Under the pieces are notes generated by a model. That model was not told where the DNA came from and did not search any database. It worked only from the letters and a program-made list of their open reading frames with translations. A stretch of 24,531 nucleotides of DNA from CAYUPI01 sp964446585 (lineage in GTDB: Bacteria > Verrucomicrobiota > Verrucomicrobiia > Limisphaerales > UBA8199): contig CAYUPI010000075.1 of assembly GCA_964446585.1 (NCBI GenBank), forward strand, positions 1 through 24,531. Direction: 5' to 3'. Below are positions 18,934 through 24,531 of this stretch, in pieces. A program made the position numbers and the translations under genes. Each line of letters opens with the position of its first letter. Position 1 is the stretch's first letter.

Positions 18934-19293
18934 AATCTGTTTTGTTTGTTTTTTCCTTTAAAGAATTTTTGGGTCTAAGAAATCACAGGAAAGCCGACAG
19001 AAAGGCGTGGTTCTTGCGCGTGGCAGCGGTGGCAGCATAATCCTCTAGTACAAACGCACGGAGGCATAAGTTGGAAACGGAAAATGCTCCGAAAGGCCAT
19101 TGACTGGAAGCAGAAACTGGGAGCGCACTGCGAGGCGAACAGCATTGCCCCCGAAGCATGTCTATCTCAGAACCTCGATGCATTAGCGTACAGTCGTTAC
19201 TACCGGTTAACCGCCTGAATTTATGCCCCGACTGGATACTAATTTCAACACGAGTGACTACGGATTTGCACTTCGGGTGGAGTACGGAGCCGA
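18934..19293. other. 360-bp intergenic gap before paralog 2
   Basis: No gene is supported here. A minus-strand open frame crossing the region ends without any recognisable domain, and its last part (about 18983-19075) looks like low-information or dispersed-repeat sequence. The gap should hold the promoter of the gene starting at 18933 and the end of the TPR transcript. No convincing promoter boxes or T-tailed hairpin were found. A CGGTTAACCG palindrome lies at about 19204-19213. A poly-purine AAAGGAAAAAAC stretch precedes the 18933 start on the minus strand. Confidence 0.45.
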
Positions 19294-20835
19294 TCAAGGA
19301 ACGGTTGCCGGCGCGGCTGGCTCTTTGACCGCTTGCTCCAATTGCTTGACCCGCTTCTCGACGTTTTGCCGGGTCTTGAGCGTGCAATCCTTGCAATAAG
19401 AGACGAATTTGTACTTGTCCCGCGCCAGCAAGGCGTATTCCAAGGCTTTCCTGAGATCTTTCATCTCCTCGCAGCATTCAGAAATGCGCAGGGCCGCTTT
19501 GAACTTGTAGTTGGGATAATCTTCGCTGCTTTCGAGATCGAGGAGATCCTCGTTCGCGTTGCTCGTAAAAATCCTGGCATATTCGGCCATCGCCGCCTCG
19601 TATCTCTGCTCGTCCTGCAGCACCAGCCCAAGGCCGTACAAAGCATCGCCATAAACGCTGGTCCGGGCGTAGTCGGTGGCCACCTTCCGAAAGAGCGTTT
19701 CCGAGAGGTTCATATCTTTCCGGTAGTATGCTTTTTGAGCGCGGTCCACGTACACCATGGCGCAGACCTCAGGTTCCGATTTGTACTCAGCCAGAAATCT
19801 GTCCTGCCAGGCCTCGCGGCCGCTCTCGTCTCCCAGATTGGCCAGGCACCTGAGGATCAGCAGATAAACGGGAGTCGCCTCCTTCACGCTCTTCGCGTGA
19901 GGCGCTGCGCGCGTAAGCACTGTCAGCGCGCCGAACAAATCGGCCCGAGCCTCCAGTCCTTTCAAATAATGCTCCCGTGCCGCCTCGAGGGCCAATTGCG
20001 CATTGGTCGCTGTTGCCGGCCGCTCCTGGAGCAGCCGGATTTGTTCCCGGAAGTACTGCTGCCAGAAATCAATCTCCTCTTTTGCCAGCCTCCGTTGATA
20101 TTCAGCCAGCGCTGCTTTGGTATCGCCGCCGTCAAACAGCCGCCACGCGTACATCGCATCGTCCGCCAATGCTTCCGGCGAAGAATTCGTCCCACCCCAT
20201 GTTTGCAACCGAACGGCGGCCTCATAAGCTCCCAGGTCGCTACACAAACTGACTAACACCTTGCGCTTCCGCGGATCCGCAGTGTTTGTGGAAAGCTTCA
20301 GCGTCGAATCGAGTTGGGAGAGAAGCTCCGCGGCCAGATTCTTGTAGGGCGTCGCCAGGTTCGTTGTTCCGGCACTGAGCGCGGCTCGGGCCTGTGAATA
20401 CTTCCCCTGCCCGACAAAGGCTCCCGCCTTTTTGAAACTGGAACTTGCCGTCAGCCAATTTGTCAGTGCACGGGAAGTGTTTGTGCCTGTTTGGGCTGCG
20501 ACTACGGGTGGTGCCAGCATCAGCGCTCCGATCAAGACGCCCGCGTAACTGGCCGTTGCCACCGACTGAAAATTCAATCCTCGCGACCATGAACTGTGGC
20601 GGACTGGGCGTGCTGTCGCCAGTATGGGCAAACCGCGACCTAACCACGCGGAGCGTTTGGAGTGCGTGGAGCTTGCTGGCGCTTTGGGATGGTCACGGGC
20701 GCCCAAAAGCGGGAGCAAGCTCCACGCACTCCAAACGCTCCGTGCAGCAAGAGGCAAGTCTCCTCTTCGTAAGCCGCAGATGCACCTCGCAGTCCGGAAA
20801 ACCCGCGCGAAGTCCATAAATTGATTAATTTGCAT
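19294..20835 (-). CDS. Exported TPR-like repeat protein with repeat-derived leader
   Basis: 513 residues from the ATG at 20835, which has a good ribosome site (AGGA at 20842-20845, six bases upstream). Residues 1-6 look native. Residues about 7-85 read through a dispersed hairpin repeat and have no protein character (WSAWSLLPLLGARDHP). A hydrophobic stretch at about 95-114 (ALMLAPPVVAAQ) then looks like the core of a signal peptide. The rest is alpha-helical with TPR-like units at about 130-156, 226-250, 364-390, 395-424 and 444-474, plus a CKDC motif at 481-484. TPR proteins mediate protein contacts, and this one is probably periplasmic or membrane attached. It lies between two paralogous surface-protein genes on the same strand, so it might assist their assembly, but this is inference. 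Alternative starts inside the frame are TTG (20577) and GTG (20562), both without well-placed ribosome sites. Confidence 0.8.
   Translation of the reverse strand: MQINQFMDFARVFRTARCICGLRRGDLPLAARSVWSAWSLLPLLGARDHPKAPASSTHSKRSAWLGRGLPILATARPVRHSSWSRGLNFQSVATASYAGVLIGALMLAPPVVAAQTGTNTSRALTNWLTASSSFKKAGAFVGQGKYSQARAALSAGTTNLATPYKNLAAELLSQLDSTLKLSTNTADPRKRKVLVSLCSDLGAYEAAVRLQTWGGTNSSPEALADDAMYAWRLFDGGDTKAALAEYQRRLAKEEIDFWQQYFREQIRLLQERPATATNAQLALEAAREHYLKGLEARADLFGALTVLTRAAPHAKSVKEATPVYLLILRCLANLGDESGREAWQDRFLAEYKSEPEVCAMVYVDRAQKAYYRKDMNLSETLFRKVATDYARTSVYGDALYGLGLVLQDEQRYEAAMAEYARIFTSNANEDLLDLESSEDYPNYKFKAALRISECCEEMKDLRKALEYALLARDKYKFVSYCKDCTLKTRQNVEKRVKQLEQAVKEPAAPATVP
20649..20742. repeat. 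Inverted repeat with perfect 29-bp arms (dispersed REP/MITE-like element)
   Basis: The arm at 20649-20677 (beginning CGGAGCGTTTGGAGTGCGTG) is the exact reverse complement of 20714-20742. The 36 bases between them are also partly complementary (CGCTTTGGG and CCCAAAAGCG). The hairpin is embedded in a block of about 230 bp (about 20590-20815) that translates into protein-unlike sequence within the N-terminal part of the TPR gene. The form resembles non-coding interspersed repeats of large Verrucomicrobia genomes; this family assignment is from memory and is not proven here. Confidence 0.8.
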
Positions 20836-20906
20836 CCGTTTTCCTAATTATTCCGGCCAGCATCCTGCCAGTTTTACCGTCCGTTGGCACGCCCTATTAT
20901 ATGAAC

Positions 20907-20939
20907 AAAAAAACAGGCGGGGCATTGCTGCCCCGCCTG
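20907..20939 (-). terminator. Strong intrinsic terminator for paralog 3
   Basis: CAGGCGGGGCA (20914-20924) pairs perfectly with TGCCCCGCCTG (20929-20939) around a TTGC loop. Seven A residues on the plus strand (20907-20913) give a U tract on the minus-strand transcript. It lies 59 bases after the stop at 20999 and 26 bases after the next in-frame stop (20966). Confidence 0.9.
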
Positions 20940-20965
20940 CGTGGGATCAGGTTATTACGTTGGTC

Positions 20966-20998
20966 TTAACGTTTCGCTAAACCAGGTCCAATCGGATT
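20966..20998 (-). other. Conserved tail peptide left outside the CDS by an in-frame stop
   Basis: Directly after the TAA at 20999-21001, the same frame continues as NPIGPGLAKR and then a second TAA (20966-20968). Paralog 2 ends DPTDPVGPGLAKP with no stop inside. The conserved GPGLAK indicates that the third paralog once ended at 20966 and was shortened by a stop codon. Confidence 0.75.
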
Positions 20999-23974
20999 TT
21001 ACGGGCAATCCTTGATTTGCGGATGGATCTGGTGATTGCCGTGCAGCAACTCGCCGCCGTCGTCAATGTTCGGGCTGCGCACCGGGCAGCCGCCAGGGAA
21101 CGTGATTGTCCCGGTCGAACCACCCGTGCAGGTATCCCCGTTGCAAGTGTTCGGTCCGCACACGCCGTCCAGATAGTCGATACCATGGCACGCTGAGATG
21201 CAATTCCGGAAGTCGAGCAGACCGTCGCTTCCGTTACGCAGCCGGGCCAGCTCAGCTTCGGTCAACACCCAAATCCGGATACGATAGCGGTCCGGCGTGC
21301 GGCCTGGCTTCTTGCCCAGATCCAAGGTATGGTCGTTACCCGGCTCGCCGCGATCTTCAATATCCACCCGGAACAGAACAGTTCTGGGTTCGCGACCACC
21401 CTTCTCACACTGCCAGTCGCCCACGCCAGTGAAGGCAATCTTGTTGGCCGGAGCGCGCCGCGGCTCTGGTCCCGACAACCGGTCTCCCGGATTGCACTGC
21501 CCATCGGTGACCGTCCCCGCATTCCAGTGACAATTCGAATCCAGGTTCGTGCCCAGGCACGCGCAATCGAGAGTGTCGAAGTAGCGCGCGTGGAAGTTGC
21601 CTTCCCCGCCTCCCGCCTTATTGTGGCGCACATGCGTCCAGCGGCCGTGGATACATGGGTTGCCAATGATATTGTCCAGCGTGACTGTACAGACTTTGTT
21701 GCCGACGGGCGCCCCAACCTGGCCGCCGTGCGTTACATAGAGCGCGTCGGCCGGACAAACTTCGCCGCCGTCGTTCAAGTCCTGACGGCCGCCGCCGGTC
21801 ACACGGCAGATTGCCGGCGTGACGCAACTGAGCGTCGCGCTGCATTCCGTGCTGGCCGTAATGTTCGTTCCCGTGATGTCATGAGCGCATATCTGCGTTG
21901 TGGTCGAAGTTGAGAACGCATTAGCCACGACCGTGATCGTGTCCTGCACACCGCGGGCCGTGCCGCAGGAGAAGCTGTTCGTGCAGACAAAGACGACCGT
22001 GCCGGTCCCGGCATCCAACGAACGCAATGGGACAACGCTATTGCAAGCGCCCTCGTCAGTGATCGTGAGATCCAGCAAGTTCGCCAGGCCAGTGTTCGTG
22101 ATCGCGACAAAATATTGGATCGCGTGCGCGATGGCGTCCGACAGCGTCACGTTGTTGGTCAGCGGTCCGCCGTCAATTGTGTAGTACTTCGTGCACACCA
22201 ATTTCGCCGGTATCACTTCGGTTTCGGCAGTGTCCAGTGCCGTGACGGTCTGACCCGTCAGCGCGCTCTGGCCACTGATGGTCGCGGTGTTGGTCCTGAA
22301 GGTCCCGATAGTGTCTGTCGTGTCCTCTTGAACCGCAAAATGGGCCGAGCAGCTCGCGTGCGGAGCCAGCGTGCCGTTGACGATGCACATGAAGTCCGAG
22401 GCGTCAACGCCCGCAATCGTATCGTCGCTCACGGTGACATTGGTCAGCGTGATGTCCGCGCAGTTGGTGATAGTGATTCGATAGCAGAACGCCGGTTTCT
22501 GCACCGCGCCATTCGCATGCGTGCCCTGCACGCCGATGGCGAACTTGCGGAAGCCGTCGCAGATGTCTCCTTGCGAGTTCGTGCCGAGGAAGCAAGCCAC
22601 TTCCTTGGTTATGCCGACGCACGGCGGGCAGTTAATGACGTTGGTGCAGAAGGCATCGTTGCTCTGCACGAGCGCGCCACCGCAGAGATTCGCGCCGGTC
22701 GCGTGAACTTTGTCAACATGCGTAACACAGCCGGTTTCAGTAAAGCTGCTGCTGTAAGGCGCGGATGTATGCGGCTCCAGGCGTGCAATGTTGGTTACCG
22801 TGGTCGGCGCCCCGCCGTCCACGCTGTCAGTCACTACGATATTGGTCAGCGGAACATTGCCGCAGTTGCTGACGCTCCCACTAAAGGTGATCGTGACCGG
22901 GGATGTCGGAGAAGCCGTCGTGGTCTTCGGGCTGCAATCTTTGGTGATCGAAAGGCACGGAGAGGTGCAAACCGTGCACGTCGCGCTGTTGGTCGCGCAA
23001 ACCGTCTTCGGAATGCTCGACTGGTCGGTCCCGCAGGCTACGACGGTGTCAGGATACGGCCCGCACCCATTGCCGCTCGGGGAGAAGCTGCCGGCGTACG
23101 TAACGCAATCATTTGTCGCCAGGCGCCCACCGCCGGTCGCAGGAAACGGATTCCCAAGAGTCGTCGTCGTCGCGTAGGAAATGGTTGCGCCAGCAATGTT
23201 GTCCGAAACCGACACATTCGTGAGCGAGATGTCGCCCGTGTTGCAGATTACTCCGCCAAAATGGATATCGGTGCCATAGACCGCCGAGTTGTTCGGCGGA
23301 CAATTAGTCACGCAGAATTTGGTGACCGAGATGTTGGGCGTCACGATGGAAACGTGGGCAATGCCCTGGCCGGAAGCTTTGTCGTGAACTGTCGGGTCAC
23401 TGCAGTCGGTGGTGCCGGCATCTGTAATGGCGCCGATCCAGACCTGGCCGGCCAAGGGCAGCCCAAGCTGCGCCGTAAATACCGAGCCACGCGGCGTCGC
23501 AAACTGTTGCAGCGAGCGCCCAACGTCAGCCGGCTGGATCGGGCCATACTTAAACCGGGGCGCACCGCTGATGGGACCATTTTCCGTAGGAATGTCACCA
23601 CCGCAACCGATGCCCGAGTTGCCCGTGGAGCCAGCAGGGCAATCGCGCGTAAACGCCGAGCCTACGGTATTGCAGGCTGCCTTGGTGTAGGGACCAAGGA
23701 TTTGATGCACCGTGTTATCGGGCATGATGACCCAGTTGGTGCCTCCGTTCAGGAAGCAAACCGTGTCGTCGGCGTTCAGATGGATGTAAAAGTGTATGGT
23801 ATCTCCTAGGTGAACAGTTCTTTCGTCGGGCACGCCGGGGCCATCGGCGATGGTAACCGAACAGTTTTGTGCGCTGGCCTTCTGCGAGCTTAGCAGAATC
23901 GCCAAGAGCGCAACTGCGACCGAACTGTAGGCCAGAGCCAAATAGCGAATTCTTCCGAGTTTGCTTTTACACAT
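20999..23974 (-). CDS. Secreted Cys-rich repeat protein with CRVTGGG tail (paralog 3)
   Basis: 991 residues from the ATG at 23974. This start is preferred to the in-frame ATG at 24007 because AAGGAG lies nine bases before it and because MCKSK matches the MCKPK start of paralog 2. The signal peptide is cleaved after residue 35 (KASA, then QNCSV). The shared head and first DUF11-like repeat cover residues 36 to about 335, and a second repeat (GNVPLTNIVVTDSVDGG) ends near 453. One A-B pair follows: A from about 454 (GITKEVAC, PAFCYRITITN), B from about 590 (LVCTKYYTIDGGP, VAITNTG). The tail from about 722 to the end keeps almost every landmark of paralog 2 (CRVTGGGRQDLND, GNPCIHGRWTHVRH, CACLGTNLD, EDRGEPGND, IDDGGELLHGNHQIHP). 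It is thus the short form of the same architecture, with one A-B pair instead of four. A premature stop removes the final ten residues. Function is unknown; an extracellular or surface role is inferred. Confidence 0.9.
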   Translation of the reverse strand: MCKSKLGRIRYLALAYSSVAVALLAILLSSQKASAQNCSVTIADGPGVPDERTVHLGDTIHFYIHLNADDTVCFLNGGTNWVIMPDNTVHQILGPYTKAACNTVGSAFTRDCPAGSTGNSGIGCGGDIPTENGPISGAPRFKYGPIQPADVGRSLQQFATPRGSVFTAQLGLPLAGQVWIGAITDAGTTDCSDPTVHDKASGQGIAHVSIVTPNISVTKFCVTNCPPNNSAVYGTDIHFGGVICNTGDISLTNVSVSDNIAGATISYATTTTLGNPFPATGGGRLATNDCVTYAGSFSPSGNGCGPYPDTVVACGTDQSSIPKTVCATNSATCTVCTSPCLSITKDCSPKTTTASPTSPVTITFSGSVSNCGNVPLTNIVVTDSVDGGAPTTVTNIARLEPHTSAPYSSSFTETGCVTHVDKVHATGANLCGGALVQSNDAFCTNVINCPPCVGITKEVACFLGTNSQGDICDGFRKFAIGVQGTHANGAVQKPAFCYRITITNCADITLTNVTVSDDTIAGVDASDFMCIVNGTLAPHASCSAHFAVQEDTTDTIGTFRTNTATISGQSALTGQTVTALDTAETEVIPAKLVCTKYYTIDGGPLTNNVTLSDAIAHAIQYFVAITNTGLANLLDLTITDEGACNSVVPLRSLDAGTGTVVFVCTNSFSCGTARGVQDTITVVANAFSTSTTTQICAHDITGTNITASTECSATLSCVTPAICRVTGGGRQDLNDGGEVCPADALYVTHGGQVGAPVGNKVCTVTLDNIIGNPCIHGRWTHVRHNKAGGGEGNFHARYFDTLDCACLGTNLDSNCHWNAGTVTDGQCNPGDRLSGPEPRRAPANKIAFTGVGDWQCEKGGREPRTVLFRVDIEDRGEPGNDHTLDLGKKPGRTPDRYRIRIWVLTEAELARLRNGSDGLLDFRNCISACHGIDYLDGVCGPNTCNGDTCTGGSTGTITFPGGCPVRSPNIDDGGELLHGNHQIHPQIKDCP
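23552..23714 (-). repeat. 163-bp tract identical to 18511-18673
   Basis: This is the paralog 3 partner of the identical tract in paralog 2, inside the head-module coding sequence. Identity ends at 23715 (T here, C at 18674), and the following 130 bp differ at several positions. Confidence 0.85.
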
Positions 23975-23983
23975 ATCTCTAAT

Positions 23984-23989
23984 CTCCTT
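23984..23989 (-). promoter_or_regulatory. AAGGAG ribosome binding site deciding the paralog 3 start
   Basis: A consensus AAGGAG on the minus strand stands nine bases before the ATG at 23974. It lies inside the 11-codon extension that the upstream ATG at 24007 would add, which argues for the downstream start. Confidence 0.75.
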
Positions 23990-24285
23990 CGTGACGTTAT
24001 TTGTCATTTGCTTGTTGTCTTTCCTATACAGCCCGGCACGGCGGCCGTGTTCTTCGCGAACACCCCATCCAAAACAGGTTGCACGGTTTCTATGATTACA
24101 AACGGCAAGCAGATACGAATGGAAACAAAAAACTTATGAAAAATCAGTTTATCATGTACTGACAGCCGACTTGCGATTTCTGAGGTCGGCAGCTGCTCAA
24201 AGCTTCACGCAGTAAGGGATTTAGTGTATGTTTGCTATGAGCTTAGCGAATCGGAACATCCCGCAGGAAAGGATCGCAGCAAGCT

Positions 24286-24302
24286 TGCGCCAATTTGGCG
24301 CA
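24286..24302. promoter_or_regulatory. 17-base palindrome, possible operator
   Basis: TGCGCCAA and TTGGCGCA are perfect reverse complements around a single central T. Short symmetric sites like this can bind dimeric regulators, but it lies about 310 bases from the nearest mapped start and may be chance. Confidence 0.25.
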
Positions 24303-24366
24303 TCCGCGCTCGGCTCTAGTTGACCTTGCTTCTTCTCTATCCGTGGAATTACGGATACCTGTTCCC

Positions 24367-24397
24367 AAAAAAACGGAGCGCCACGCAGGCGCTCCGT
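24367..24397 (-). terminator. Strong intrinsic terminator for the gene at the right edge
   Basis: ACGGAGCGCC (24373-24382) pairs with GGCGCTCCGT (24388-24397) around an ACGCA loop. Seven A residues at 24367-24373 give a U tract on the minus strand. It starts 31 bases after the stop codon at 24428. Confidence 0.9.
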
Positions 24398-24427
24398 TCG
24401 GTTGACTGAATTGGAGGCCGGGCTAAC

Positions 24428-24531
24428 TTACCTGGTGTATTCGGTCACGAAAGCACCCGTGTTTAGCGCGCTAGCGGAACTCCCCCCCAGCTTGAATGTG
24501 CCTCCCTGCCAAGAACCCGACGTCATTACAT
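24428..24531 (-). CDS. C-terminal end of an unidentified gene running off the right edge
   Basis: A minus-strand frame is open from the right edge to a TAA at 24428-24430. The visible C-terminus includes SGSWQGGTFKLGG and ends ALNTGAFVTEYTR. Correct placement of a strong terminator just after the stop supports a real gene. Only about 34 residues are visible; the Gly/Ser/Thr-rich beta-like composition would suit another exported protein, but the family cannot be named. Confidence 0.65.
   Translation of the reverse strand, partial: VMTSGSWQGGTFKLGGSSASALNTGAFVTEYTR

Larger units (their letters stand above)
23975..24366. other. About 390-bp intergenic region upstream of paralog 3
   Basis: This AT-richer stretch must contain the promoter of paralog 3, but no pair of boxes with good spacing was recognised. 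On the plus strand a 31-codon frame (24228-24323) has an AAGGGA eight bases before its ATG and no recognisable product. A 17-base palindrome (24286-24302) lies within it. Confidence 0.4.

Noticed and set aside
18983..19477. Minus-strand open frame overlapping the end of the TPR gene and the following gap
   Set aside because: It begins inside the TPR gene in another frame, has no ribosome site and no domain. The terminal part looks like non-coding interspersed sequence.
19333..20256. Plus-strand open frame (307 codons) opposite the TPR gene
   Set aside because: The minus-strand frame has coherent helical TPR-like repeats and a good ribosome site. The plus frame has no motif or leader.
20445..20819. 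Plus-strand open frame over the hairpin repeat
   Set aside because: It is a by-product of the inverted repeat. Residues such as WSAWSL appear on both strands because the arms are complementary.
22115..23809. Long plus-strand open frame (564 codons) opposite paralog 3
   Set aside because: It is antisense to a gene with a signal peptide, a ribosome site and conserved domains. Its translation is Arg/Ala/Val-rich with no recognisable domain, as expected for the complement of Thr/Asn/Cys-rich coding sequence.

Overview
This window looks like a piece of a Verrucomicrobiota chromosome, probably from the Pedosphaera/Limisphaerales side of the phylum. That placement is an inference from protein style. 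The proteins are giant, secreted, Asn/Thr-rich repeat proteins with PKD, Ig-like, SBBP-propeller, choice-of-anchor Q and DUF11/DUF7507-like modules, and several carry a module ending in FYRV/FYKL-type residues. No rRNA, tRNA, CRISPR array, transposase or metabolic enzyme was recognised.

Left part, plus strand (1-9148). Three consecutive exported-protein genes lie here. The first is the 3' end of a large Ig/PKD protein that runs off the left edge. The second is a 1381-residue protein with a DUF7948-type head, a seven-unit SBBP propeller and four DUF11 domains. The third is a 603-residue right-handed beta-helix protein with a choice-of-anchor Q domain. They are separated by roughly 300-bp gaps, so they are neighbours rather than a tight operon.

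Right part, minus strand (9314-24531). This holds a family of three paralogous, cysteine-rich secreted proteins (genes at 9314-13120, 13405-18933 and 20999-23974). All share one head: a signal peptide ending just before QNCSV, a conserved N-terminal module, and a first DUF11-like repeat. After the head they diverge. The first carries eight further short repeats and a YYRV-type tail. The other two carry paired A-B repeats (four pairs and one pair respectively) and share a different tail of about 270-290 residues that begins CRVTGGG. A gene for a TPR-like exported protein sits between the second and third paralogs on the same strand. A partial gene with its own terminator enters from the right edge.

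The minus-strand half shows several signs of recent rearrangement. There is a nearly perfect 825-bp tandem duplication inside the 1842-residue gene. A 163-bp tract is identical between two paralogs. A stop codon cuts off a conserved tail peptide in the third paralog. A dispersed hairpin repeat appears to have landed in frame in the leader of the TPR gene. The common theme is cell-surface or extracellular proteins built from repeats that are expanding and recombining. Their function cannot be read from the sequence; adhesion, matrix or surface-layer roles are plausible inferences only.
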